Positions 16,719 through 25,374 of a DNA stretch of 64,000 nucleotides are shown piece after piece; position 1 is the first letter of the stretch, and every line of letters starts with the position of its first letter. The stretch is taken from positions 168,479-232,478 of the forward strand of contig CAISDH010000033.1 in the NCBI GenBank assembly GCA_903884115.1, written 5' to 3'. The DNA comes from an uncultured Microcaldota archaeon. GTDB taxonomy: Archaea; Micrarchaeota; Micrarchaeia; Micrarchaeales; Micrarchaeaceae. A program made the position numbers and the translations under genes. The notes beneath the pieces are model-generated. The model did no database searches. It was not told the origin of the DNA and was given only the letters and a program-made list of their open reading frames with translations.

Positions 16719-17761
16719 ATGCCGCACGCCCCTCCTGTGCTTGTTGCGGTCTTGTATCCTTTGGACAGCGTTATCTCGTTGGCGCCTTGGAAAAAGCCGC
16801 TCAGGTTTGCAGTCAGCAGGGTTCCTGCGCTCGCGTTGATTCCTATTGTCAGCGCGGCAACCTTGTTGTATTCCGTGCTTATCGTCTTTGTGTAGTAAAC
16901 GACATCGTACGTGCCAGAGCCCTTGCTGGATATGTTGCTGTACAGCGCATACGGCACATACTGGCTAACGTTCTGGAACGTGCTGTATCCTGAAGGGGCA
17001 ACGCCGCCATTTGCATTGCGGTACGTTGTGTTGTACAAGGTGGGGGTGCAGTTCAAGGTGTTTGCATAGATGGTGCTGTAGTTGAGCATCAGCGGATAGT
17101 ATACGCTCTTCTGGAGCGCTGCCAGCACTTTTGCCTTTGTCGTGTTGGTGCCTGCTATTGTCGTTGGCACAGTGCTTTGCACAGAGGTGGTCGTCACGCC
17201 TGTATTTGACGGGGGCGCAATGGTTGTAGACGGAGGCACAGTGGTGGATGAAGGCAAAGTGATGTTATTGCTGGTGCCAGAGCCTGATGCGGTGCCCTGC
17301 AAAGCCGTTTGAACAGTGGAGATGAATGAGCTGTCAGGCGCTATGTCCAGGCTTGTGCTTATCGGCGTTATCATCATCGTCACGGCATTGCTGCCTACAG
17401 AAGTCAGCTGCAGCTCTACGTTGGCGAACGACGCGCCCGCATTAACCTTCGTTGCCTGCCCCTGGTAGAGCGTGACATTGAGCAACGGGTTCATGAACGC
17501 AGGTAGCTTGTTGAGATACACGTATGCAACGTTATGGCTCGGAGTTGTTCTTGCAAGCGCTATCGCATACGTGCCATCGCCTATTCTGAGCACGGTCGCA
17601 GACTTTGTGATGTTCAGCGTAGTGGCGGTGCTTATTGTGATGGCGTTGCCTGCATTCAGCAGCACATATGAAAGTGCAACCGCGATAACCGCTATAGCCG
17701 CTATTATAGGTACAGGCGATATTGTCTTATGCCTGCGAACGAGAGGCGATGGAGAAGCCAT
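16706..17761 (-). CDS. Membrane-anchored surface protein with Ser/Thr/Pro-rich linker
   Basis: A 351-residue protein: basic start (MASPSPLVRRHK), one transmembrane helix (PIIAAIAVIAVALSYVLL), an outer domain, then a low-complexity linker of TTVPPSTTIAPPS type (about residues 165-205) and a second domain with sequons and two Cys pairs. No family was recognised. It sits between the kinase and regulator genes on the opposite strand. Its TATA element (about 17788-17803) overlaps that of the regulator. Confidence 0.65.
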   Translation of the reverse strand: MASPSPLVRRHKTISPVPIIAAIAVIAVALSYVLLNAGNAITISTATTLNITKSATVLRIGDGTYAIALARTTPSHNVAYVYLNKLPAFMNPLLNVTLYQGQATKVNAGASFANVELQLTSVGSNAVTMMITPISTSLDIAPDSSFISTVQTALQGTASGSGTSNNITLPSSTTVPPSTTIAPPSNTGVTTTSVQSTVPTTIAGTNTTKAKVLAALQKSVYYPLMLNYSTIYANTLNCTPTLYNTTYRNANGGVAPSGYSTFQNVSQYVPYALYSNISSKGSGTYDVVYYTKTISTEYNKVAALTIGINASAGTLLTANLSGFFQGANEITLSKGYKTATSTGGACGIYVI

Positions 17762-17889
17762 TCAACACAACCGATACTGTATTGTCAATAAGCTTTTTAA
17801 TAAGTGCTTTCTCCCTTATTTTGCGCGCATCCTCGGCGCACACAGATAAGGTAATATTCCTTTTCATTCAAAGCTCAAAAGGTGACCCT

Positions 17890-19086
17890 ATGCAGGATGA
17901 GAATGAGCTCGGCAGCGTTCTTGCAATAATAAACGAGAGGCAGCAGGTTTCCTACGAGGAGCTGAACGACGCCATGAAGAGCACAGGGATGGGCGCAAAG
18001 GAGCTTGCGCAGGCGCTCTCAACACTAGAGAGCAGGAAGCTTGTCGCATCAAGGAGCTCGGGTGGCATCATGATGTACTACATGCTGCAGCAGGAATCCC
18101 CGAGAAACGTGCTCATAGTCGAGGACGACAAGAACATAAACAAGCTGATGGCGCTATCTATAGGCAAGGACTTTGCGATAAAGCAGGTTTACGACGGCGC
18201 GGAAGCGATGCAGGAGATGAAGAAGGGCAAGCCGGACCTTGTTGTTCTTGACTTGATGCTTCCGAACAAGGACGGGCTCGAGATATGCCAGGAGATAAAG
18301 AGCAACAGCGCCATGGCCGGGACCATAGTCATACTGGTCAGCGCAATGGACCCTACGAGCAACAGGTTCAAGGGCATCAAGTACGGCGCGGACTACTACA
18401 TAAAGAAGCCGTTCGACCCACAGGAGCTGCGCGGTCTCGTGACGATATTCCTGAAGAAGAAGGGCAAGCGCTTCGACCCGCTCATAGACCTGCCCGACGA
18501 GGCGCGCATATCAGAAGAAGTGGAACGCTCTCTGAACGAGCGCACTTCCAACACGATAGGCACGCTTCACATAGAGCACCTCGATGATTATGCGAGAAGG
18601 CTCAGCACAGGCTCTGCCATGTTCATAATAAGGCTCGTCTCGCAGCTGATGCAGGACATAATAAAGGACAAGAAGAGCATGTTCGTGGGATTCCTGAACA
18701 CCGATGCCTTCGTGGTGGCGGGGACAAGAGACGACGTCAACACCGCGATGGACGAGCTGCGCAGGGAATTCAGTGCGATAATGCCGTTTGTTTTGCAGGA
18801 CGAAGGCTACAAGTCCATAAACCTCGACCTTGAGGGCATGTTTGACGCCAACGAAATACCGAGACTTGCACTGGCCTATGAGGAATCAAGCATGGAGGCC
18901 ATAAAGCAGCGCAGGGACGAGATACTGAAGAGCAGGAGCACTTCATCGAAGGAGATAGGCTCGTACACGTATGACGAGCTGCGCAGGCTGTTCACAGGCG
19001 AGCGTCTTGACGTTAGGATAACAAGGGATTCCAGCGGAGTAAAGCTCCAGGTAGGGAAGCAGAATTCAGAGGACGAGCAGCAGTGA
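17890..19086 (+). CDS. Response regulator: winged helix, REC domain, degenerate GGDEF-like domain
   Basis: A 398-residue regulator. Residues 1-70 look like a winged helix (SVLAIINERQQVSYEELNDA, LSTLESRKLVASRSSGG). Residues about 75-195 are a full receiver domain with acidic pair (VEDDKN), phospho-acceptor Asp121 in VVLDLMLP, switch Ser and Lys (YYIKKPF). Residues about 225-345 follow the GGDEF fold pattern, but the signature is NTDAF, so cyclase activity is not expected. GGTGACCCT precedes ATG 17890. It is followed 4 bp later by a pilin-like gene and then two kinases, a probable operon. Confidence 0.88.
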   Translation: MQDENELGSVLAIINERQQVSYEELNDAMKSTGMGAKELAQALSTLESRKLVASRSSGGIMMYYMLQQESPRNVLIVEDDKNINKLMALSIGKDFAIKQVYDGAEAMQEMKKGKPDLVVLDLMLPNKDGLEICQEIKSNSAMAGTIVILVSAMDPTSNRFKGIKYGADYYIKKPFDPQELRGLVTIFLKKKGKRFDPLIDLPDEARISEEVERSLNERTSNTIGTLHIEHLDDYARRLSTGSAMFIIRLVSQLMQDIIKDKKSMFVGFLNTDAFVVAGTRDDVNTAMDELRREFSAIMPFVLQDEGYKSINLDLEGMFDANEIPRLALAYEESSMEAIKQRRDEILKSRSTSSKEIGSYTYDELRRLFTGERLDVRITRDSSGVKLQVGKQNSEDEQQ

Positions 19087-19090
19087 TGAT

Positions 19091-19642
19091 GTGGTAAAAC
19101 CGCGCAAATCTCAAGCGGCGCTGGACTTCATGATTTCTTACGGCATGGCGCTGATTATAATATCCGTAGCTCTGCTCGCAGTGGCGCAGCTCGGCGTGTT
19201 CAACCCTCTGCTTACGCCGACGTTCTGCGACGCCACGCCGTCGTTTGCATGCGTAGCTGCCGCCATCAAAGCGAACGGCATGCTTACCATTCTGCTTTCA
19301 CAGGCAACAGGGGCGACGATGAACGTGATAGGCGCATCGTGCTCAAGACTCGCGAACACCGTCAGTGTGCCGGGCCCCATGTACGGCAACCTCAACGTCG
19401 GGTACAACTCAGTTACAGAATCGCAATACTATCCGAGCACTGCCCTGGCTAACGGGCTTCTGCTGTACACCGGCAACACCATGAACCTGACTGTCTTCTG
19501 CTATGGCGGCTCAGGGCTGGCAACGGGCTCGCTGGGCGGCTCATTCAGCGGCACAGTCTGGCTGAACTTCACGATTACCAGCCTGCCCAACAGCGCAAAC
19601 AATGTAGTGCAGGTCGCAACTTTCACAGAAAAATACACTTGA
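19091..19642 (+). CDS. Pilin-like protein with class III signal peptide
   Basis: A 183-residue exported protein. Its N-terminus, MVKPRKSQAALDFMISYG followed by MALIIISVALLAVAQLGVF, has a basic stretch, a Gln/Asp cleavage region and a hydrophobic helix, as in archaeal type IV pilin precursors; compare KAQSAMEYLMTYGW in the pilins at 51.2 and 51.9 kb. The outer domain has four Cys. It starts with GTG behind GTGATGAT, 4 bp after the regulator stop. Confidence 0.75.
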   Translation: MVKPRKSQAALDFMISYGMALIIISVALLAVAQLGVFNPLLTPTFCDATPSFACVAAAIKANGMLTILLSQATGATMNVIGASCSRLANTVSVPGPMYGNLNVGYNSVTESQYYPSTALANGLLLYTGNTMNLTVFCYGGSGLATGSLGGSFSGTVWLNFTITSLPNSANNVVQVATFTEKYT

Positions 19643-19652
19643 TTGTGATACC

Positions 19653-20213
19653 ATGAAAAAGATAATCATATGCCTTACAGGCATGCCGGGCAGCGGCAAG
19701 ACCACGGTCGCAGAAATACTCAAGAGCAGAGGCTTCACCATAATAGAGCTTTCATCCGAGCTGAAAAGGCTCATGAACATATGCGGGACCCCCTTCGATA
19801 TGAAGAGCAGGGAGGTATTCACCGTGAAGCTGAAGAAGGCATTCGGCCGCGACATCCTTGCAAAGCTCGCAGCGGAAGCAGTTGCGCGCTCAAGAGGCAA
19901 CGTTGTCATTTCCGGCGTTAGGAACACAACGGAGATCTCATACATCCGCACGCTCAACCCGGACGTGGCCATGATTGCGCTCTCCGTTCCAAAGGGTGTG
20001 CGATTTGAAAGGATTATACACAGGAAGCAAGGCATCAAGACGCACGACTACCGTGAGTTCGAATGGCGCGACCGTAGGAACGTGGCGCTTGGCATGCTGC
20101 AGGTGATACGCTCCGCGGACTACACGCTGTCCAACACAGGCACGCTTGCGCAGCTACACTCCGACCTTGACAGCCTGCTCCGCAAGCTCGGAAGCACCAA
20201 ACGCCGTAAATAA
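19653..20213 (+). CDS. P-loop nucleotide kinase-like protein (UPF0200/dephospho-CoA kinase-like), copy 1
   Basis: A 186-residue P-loop protein. The Walker A is GMPGSGKTT near the N-terminus; a LID-like region follows (RFERIIHRKQGIKTHDYREFEWRDRRN). The fold is that of small nucleotide or dephospho-CoA kinases; the substrate is unknown. Ribosome binding site GTGATACC. It has a paralogue immediately downstream; the two share ICLTGMPGSGK, FGRD, SRGNVVISG and EFEWRDR blocks. Confidence 0.78.
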   Translation: MKKIIICLTGMPGSGKTTVAEILKSRGFTIIELSSELKRLMNICGTPFDMKSREVFTVKLKKAFGRDILAKLAAEAVARSRGNVVISGVRNTTEISYIRTLNPDVAMIALSVPKGVRFERIIHRKQGIKTHDYREFEWRDRRNVALGMLQVIRSADYTLSNTGTLAQLHSDLDSLLRKLGSTKRRK

Positions 20214-20249
20214 TGCAACTTCGCTATGGAATGCTCAATTGGAGATATT

Positions 20250-20816
20250 ATGAACAACGGAAATATTGTGATATGCCTGACAGGCATGCCGGGCAGCGGC
20301 AAGAGCACGGTCGCTGGCATGCTCAAAGAAAAGGGCTTCACCATGGTGGAGCATTCCGCACAGATAAAGAAGCTCATGCGCATAGGCGGCATGAAAGTGA
20401 ATGCGAAGAACATAGAGCTCTTCGTTGTCAACATCAAGCAGGCGTTCGGCCGCGACGTCGTTGCAAAGCTCTCCTCAAAGAAGATTGCCAGCTCAAGAGG
20501 CAACGTCGTAATATCTGGTCCGAGGGACCCTGCAGAGATCGCCTACATCCGCAGGTTCCATCCTGAAGTGGTGGTCGTGGCCATATCCGCGCCAAGGAAG
20601 CTGAGGTATGACAGGATCCTGAGCAGGAAGGAAGGCATCAAGGCAGGCAACTATCATGAGTTCGAATGGCGCGACCGCAAGAACATCGCCCTGGGCACAA
20701 TGAAGCTGATAAAGTCGGCAGACTACGTGCTGATAAACACTGGCACGCTCTCACAGCTGCGCTCCGACCTCTACGAGCTGCTCCGCCTGCTTCAGCGGAA
20801 AACTAAAAGAGTATAA
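20250..20816 (+). CDS. P-loop nucleotide kinase-like protein, copy 2 (tandem paralogue)
   Basis: A 188-residue paralogue of the preceding gene. Walker A is GMPGSGKST. ATG 20250 aligns with the start of copy 1; an in-frame ATG at 20226 would add 8 residues. The substrate-side segments differ (MRIGGMKVNAKNIELFVVNIK against MNICGTPFDMKSREVFTVKLK), which suggests separate substrates or a heteromer. Written here in parts: the shared core is about half identical by eye. Confidence 0.76.
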   Translation: MNNGNIVICLTGMPGSGKSTVAGMLKEKGFTMVEHSAQIKKLMRIGGMKVNAKNIELFVVNIKQAFGRDVVAKLSSKKIASSRGNVVISGPRDPAEIAYIRRFHPEVVVVAISAPRKLRYDRILSRKEGIKAGNYHEFEWRDRKNIALGTMKLIKSADYVLINTGTLSQLRSDLYELLRLLQRKTKRV

Positions 20817-20847
20817 ATACCTAACCTAAGAATACTCTCTGTATTAC

Positions 20848-21672
20848 ATGCGCTTCATAATCTATGCATGCACTGTTGCCTTCATACTGGGCGCATGCAT
20901 CGCCAGTGCTTCTTACGTCAGCATCATAGAGCCGTTCAATGCAACCATGCAGAACAACGGCAGCATATACCTGGGCAAGGTCGGGCCAGGCCAGACCTTC
21001 TTCGTGACAATATCCGCGTCTACAGCGGGCACCCCGGGTAACATACTGAACCTTGGCTGGAACAAGTTTGTGGCCACGGACATTCCACAAGGATGGCTTG
21101 CGCAGAACTCCTCGCTCTACAACCCCACGCTCTCCGCAAAAATCACCGTTGATCCAAACGCGAGCAACGGCACATACACGTTCAACCTGACTGCGATAAA
21201 TATCGGCAATTACTCAAAGATCGGAAGCATCCGCTTCAAGGTGTATGTCAACGTTACTCCTGACGTGTTCTTCCTTAATGTGCATCCGACCAACATAAGC
21301 GTGGGCCCGGGAGAGCCTGCAAGCGTGTACGTGCTGATAAACAACACAGGCGTATCAGACAGTCCGTTCGTCATATCTGCGCAGGGCCTTCCTGGCGTGA
21401 ACTACCCACAGACAGTGATAGCGCTTCACAACACCACGCAGCAGTTTGTGTACGGCATATACGAGAACGAGCCAGGAATATACAACGTGAAGCTAGGGGT
21501 GAGCTCCATATCGAGCTCGCGCATATACAAGGAGACCGGCATCTCGCTCAAGATAGCCGCAAGCGTACCGAACGATTTTGAGGCTCTGGGCCAGGGCGCG
21601 CTCGCGTTCCCGATCATATACGAGCCGGCATACGCCATCATGTACCTTATACGCCTGCTCATGCGCGCGTAA
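20848..21672 (+). CDS. Exported protein with Ig-like (NEW3-type) domains and C-terminal hydrophobic tail
   Basis: A 274-residue protein with a signal peptide (FIIYACTVAFILGACIASA), two beta-rich domains and many sequons (NATM, NGSI, NSSL, NASN, NGTY, NLTA, NYSK, NVTP, NISV, NNTG). The C-terminus (FPIIYEPAYAIMYLIRLLMRA) may anchor it in the membrane. The phrase VGPGEPASVYVLINNTG is typical of NEW3/CARDB-like domains. TATA box GTATAAATAC at about 20810-20819. Confidence 0.68.
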   Translation: MRFIIYACTVAFILGACIASASYVSIIEPFNATMQNNGSIYLGKVGPGQTFFVTISASTAGTPGNILNLGWNKFVATDIPQGWLAQNSSLYNPTLSAKITVDPNASNGTYTFNLTAINIGNYSKIGSIRFKVYVNVTPDVFFLNVHPTNISVGPGEPASVYVLINNTGVSDSPFVISAQGLPGVNYPQTVIALHNTTQQFVYGIYENEPGIYNVKLGVSSISSSRIYKETGISLKIAASVPNDFEALGQGALAFPIIYEPAYAIMYLIRLLMRA

Positions 21673-21694
21673 TCAATTTCCATAATGTGATTGT

Positions 21695-22384
21695 ATGGCA
21701 AAGAAGCATACTACAAAGGACCAGGGTTCGCAAGGCTATTACGTAAGGCTGAGCGCGCTTATCGACCTGGCCAGGCATTCATGCGTCATAGGCAGCGGCG
21801 TCTCACACATAAACGCAATCAAGCAAGGCAGCAAATACAGGTTGTTCTCGCTGGGAGAGAAGCTTGACGGCACGCGATTGCTGTACTGCCTGGATGTCGA
21901 ATCCAAGGGCGATGCCCTGATGTTCAATCCCACCGCGGAAGAGGAGGAGTGCGGGTTCAAGGATGCTGCCCCGTTGACGCCCGAAGACTATAAGAAGTAC
22001 AAGATTCCCGTGGTTGAGATCTCAAATGGCCTGTACGCGATCAAGCCCAAGCTGAGCAATGCGGTTGCCACTGTCAAAGTGAACGGGGTCGAACCACTCG
22101 TGAAATCAATAGTGAGCGACACGTTGGGAAGGACTGAAACGGTCAAGCTGTACTCTTTCTTCCACAACTCGCAGCACATCATAGGCACATTCTCGCTTTT
22201 CAGGGACGGGACATCAAAGACGTTCGCGTACGCGAGCGTCGATGCAAAAGAGCAATTCAGCTACCTGCGGTACAATTACCTGAGCGATTCCGTGGAGTTC
22301 TGCCACAGCATAGCGGACAAGACCCTGATATACCTCCGGATAATAAACCTTGCAGAGCCGTTCCCGTTCTTCAAGGAAAAATGA
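21695..22384 (+). CDS. Conserved-looking cytoplasmic protein, unknown
   Basis: No family was recognised in this 229-residue protein. It has no signal peptide or membrane helix. It begins MAKKHTTKDQGSQGYYVRLSAL, contains CDVES-like LYCLDVESKGDALMFNP and an acidic Glu run (AEEEECGF), and ends in FPFFKEK. A GTGATTGT ribosome binding site precedes the ATG. It is last in the rightward run that starts at the response regulator. Confidence 0.65.
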   Translation: MAKKHTTKDQGSQGYYVRLSALIDLARHSCVIGSGVSHINAIKQGSKYRLFSLGEKLDGTRLLYCLDVESKGDALMFNPTAEEEECGFKDAAPLTPEDYKKYKIPVVEISNGLYAIKPKLSNAVATVKVNGVEPLVKSIVSDTLGRTETVKLYSFFHNSQHIIGTFSLFRDGTSKTFAYASVDAKEQFSYLRYNYLSDSVEFCHSIADKTLIYLRIINLAEPFPFFKEK

Positions 22385-22401
22385 CGCTGATTCGTGCAGG
22401 C

Positions 22402-24228
22402 CTACTTGGCTACAATGCCGCTTTCCTCAACACCATATATGTAGTCATTGCTCAACACGAACACGCGCAGTTCTGTTGTTGCATTAACTGCAGGCAGTGA
22501 GAACGGCAGCGGATACGTCGTGTAGGAATGCGCGGGAGCGAGTTTATACCCCACCGGGATGTCCTCCCATTCGTTAGGGCTTCTGCTTATAACATAAAAT
22601 AGGACTGCTTCTGGCTTGTTTGCGTTGTTTGACACATTGACCATTATGTACGGAAGCGTAGCAACGCCTGTTTTATTCACTTCTACAGGGCTGTATACGT
22701 GCACTATCTGCAATATTTCTGAACTTGTGTAGGTGCTGTGCGCGTATGCCAGAACTATGGCGACTAACATGATAGTCAGCACCAATATGCATGCCATATT
22801 TCTTTTGTCAGGCAGCAGGTCTTTCACGTGATCTTTTTCTGAATAACATATGACAACAATGAGAGGTATGAATGCAGAAAAGTAACCGATATATCTCCAC
22901 GATAGGAGGAAAATCGTAGGGGGCACGGTTGCAAGCAGCAGCTTCAGGGAGCGAGTGTAAAGATAGAAGAGCGCCAGGGCGGAAACAAATACTATCATCA
23001 TGACCAGCATCAGCGCCCAGTACGAGACCGGAAAGAACGTGGCCAAAAGCTGCATCAGCGTCGGCCCGCCGAATTGAAGTTTAATCAGGAATAGGGACAG
23101 CATGTTGCCGATTGTCTTCTGCGGCGAGAGGAGTATGAAATAGCCGTTTGCTGCAAGGAACACTCCTGCTGTTGCAAGCAGGGATTTTGCTGCGGCCAGT
23201 TTTCCCGATTCCCGAAGCGTCAGCACGTAGAAAAATGGGATGGCGACCCATGAGATCTGGTGCGTGCCCGCTGCAAGCCCCAGGAGTATGCCCGACTGCC
23301 AAATTCTGGCCCTGTAGAGATATGCCAAGACAAGGAAGAGCGAAGCCGATATGTACTTGTCCAACGACGCATTAGTGATATAGAATGAGGAAAAGAACCA
23401 GGCAGCGATTGGCAGCATGGCGTACGCATTCCACTTTGTGCCCTTAAAGAGCAGGAATGAGACAAACACGACCAGCGCCATGGCCGCAAGCAGGAAACCG
23501 TAGGGATAGCTGCCAATGGCTGCGAGACTGGGCAGCACGAAAGCCAGAGCAGGGTAGTCATAGGTGCATTCGCAGGTGCCGTTCAGTGCAAGCGTGGGAT
23601 TTATCTTGAACTCATTCAAAATGGGCATCATCGACGTGTTATAGTTTGACGTGTTATATGGGTTGATGCCACGCATGAACAAGGTTGACGCATAATAATC
23701 GAATGCGAGCTCATCGCCGCTCACCCAGTTGGTTGTGCGCAACACATATGCCTGAGCCAGATAAAGCGAAGCAGAAAAAGAGAGGAGAAGCACGAACACG
23801 AGCGCATATCCTACATACCTCTTCTTGCTTCCGGAATGCTTTTCCACCTGGCGCTTGTAAGCGATACTGATTAAATACAGGCCGGCGATGAATGCCAGCG
23901 TGGCTGCAACAGCTATGGCCGCGCCATAAAATTCGCTTGACGGAAGCGCCACGTATTCAAGGTCGTATCCGGCCTCATAGGCTACGAGCACTACCGATGC
24001 CAAGAAGAGAAATGCAAAGACCATCATGCCATTTCTGTTATGTTTGGCTCCCGATCTGGATTCGTAATAATAGGACAGCAGCATCGTTACAAATCCTATT
24101 GCCGCAATCAGGAATATGCTCAGCATCGCGGCAAGCGAGAAATATTGCTGGTTTGTCCACAAGCAGGACGAAAGCAGAAGGTCGGATATGCCAATCAATA
24201 AAAATACCGGAGGCTTCTGCATGGCCAT
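22402..24228 (-). CDS. Polytopic GT-C-like glycosyltransferase (DUF2029/GT87-like)
   Basis: About 608 residues with 12 or more membrane helices. The first large outer loop contains GDELAFDYYASTLFMRGINPYN, an acidic-pair loop like that of lipid-linked-sugar GT-C enzymes, and later DYPALAFVLPSLAAIG. A C-terminal outer domain has sequons. It probably transfers sugars from a polyprenyl carrier to surface molecules, which fits the many N-glycan sequons nearby. A TATA element (TATTTAAG, about 24245-24252 reversed) is 27 bp from the ATGs at 24228/24222; a start at 24342 would lie upstream of it. Confidence 0.65.
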   Translation of the reverse strand: MAMQKPPVFLLIGISDLLLSSCLWTNQQYFSLAAMLSIFLIAAIGFVTMLLSYYYESRSGAKHNRNGMMVFAFLFLASVVLVAYEAGYDLEYVALPSSEFYGAAIAVAATLAFIAGLYLISIAYKRQVEKHSGSKKRYVGYALVFVLLLSFSASLYLAQAYVLRTTNWVSGDELAFDYYASTLFMRGINPYNTSNYNTSMMPILNEFKINPTLALNGTCECTYDYPALAFVLPSLAAIGSYPYGFLLAAMALVVFVSFLLFKGTKWNAYAMLPIAAWFFSSFYITNASLDKYISASLFLVLAYLYRARIWQSGILLGLAAGTHQISWVAIPFFYVLTLRESGKLAAAKSLLATAGVFLAANGYFILLSPQKTIGNMLSLFLIKLQFGGPTLMQLLATFFPVSYWALMLVMMIVFVSALALFYLYTRSLKLLLATVPPTIFLLSWRYIGYFSAFIPLIVVICYSEKDHVKDLLPDKRNMACILVLTIMLVAIVLAYAHSTYTSSEILQIVHVYSPVEVNKTGVATLPYIMVNVSNNANKPEAVLFYVISRSPNEWEDIPVGYKLAPAHSYTTYPLPFSLPAVNATTELRVFVLSNDYIYGVEESGIVAK

Positions 24229-24387
24229 ATCTGAAAAATGAAAACTTAAATACCCAATAAGGAATCTGGAAGATTTGTCAAGCCAAAGAGATATAAATAA
24301 TACCAACGATGTTGCTGTGATCTTTGTATTTGAAATAAGCATGCTGGTGAAGACACGGAGAACCCCAAGTACATAGCATCGATATCT

Positions 24388-25374
24388 GTGAGAAATCTTG
24401 TCAAGAGATTCGGCAAATTTACTGCACTGGATGGCATATCATTTGAAGTGAAGGAGGGTGAGATATTCGGCCTGCTGGGCCCAAACGGCGCAGGCAAGAC
24501 TACAACAATATCCATCCTGTCCACGACAATAAACCTCACTTCGGGCCACGCAAGCATATACAACAGGGATGTAGTCAAAAGCAAGGACGACGCAAGGAAA
24601 CTCATAGGCATAGTGTTTCAGGATCCGAGCCTTGACGAAGAACTTACCGGAAGGGAGAACCTTGACTTCCATGCAAGGCTGTACGGCATAAAAGGCAACG
24701 ATAAAAGAGAGGCGATAGACAGGGTGCTCAAGCTTGTTGAGCTCGAAGACAAGGCCGACAAGCAGGTTAAGACATACTCTGGCGGCATGAAAAGACGTCT
24801 TGAAATAGCAAGAGGATTCATGCACAAGCCAAAAGTGCTCTTCCTTGACGAGCCTACGATAGGGCTTGACCCGCAGACAAGGCGCAAGATATGGGAATAC
24901 ATAGTGAAGCTCAACAAGAAGGAAAAGCTCACCATTCTTCTAACTACGCACTACATGGAAGAGGCAGACGCCATCTGCAGCAGGATTGCAATAATAGACC
25001 ATGGCAGGATCATAAGGCTAGACACTGCAGAAAAGCTGAAGGACTCCCTTGGCGGCGACGTGATAAAAATAGGGACAGGCAATCCGAAGAGGCTCATGGC
25101 CATTCTGAAGAAGTGCAAGCTGTTCGGTTCCATAAAAGAGTTCAATAACGGCCTGGAGATAACAACGAATAACGGCAGTCATGCGATACCAAAGATAATA
25201 GAGCTGGCGAAAGATGCGGGCATTGACGTGGCATATACCACGCTGAACAGGCCGACGCTTGAAGATGTCTTCATAAGCCTTACAGGTAACGCTATACGCG
25301 AAGAAAGCGCGAGCAGCGCTGACCAGCTTAAAGCCAATCAGGAGGCAAGGGATACCCGTGGCAAACCTATTTGA
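24388..25374 (+). CDS. ABC-2 type exporter, ATP-binding protein
   Basis: A 328-residue ATPase of the drug or glycolipid exporter class (DrrA-like). Walker A is GPNGAGKTT, Q-loop VFQDPS, signature YSGGMKRR, Walker B VLFLDEPT and the switch His in LLTTHYMEE. A C-terminal regulatory domain follows. The only canonical in-frame start is GTG 24388, which cuts off the beta strand normally found before RNL (the bases upstream encode ASIS in frame). The true start may be non-canonical or the sequence may have an indel. Its 3' end overlaps the permease by 17 bp. Confidence 0.9.
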   Translation: MRNLVKRFGKFTALDGISFEVKEGEIFGLLGPNGAGKTTTISILSTTINLTSGHASIYNRDVVKSKDDARKLIGIVFQDPSLDEELTGRENLDFHARLYGIKGNDKREAIDRVLKLVELEDKADKQVKTYSGGMKRRLEIARGFMHKPKVLFLDEPTIGLDPQTRRKIWEYIVKLNKKEKLTILLTTHYMEEADAICSRIAIIDHGRIIRLDTAEKLKDSLGGDVIKIGTGNPKRLMAILKKCKLFGSIKEFNNGLEITTNNGSHAIPKIIELAKDAGIDVAYTTLNRPTLEDVFISLTGNAIREESASSADQLKANQEARDTRGKPI

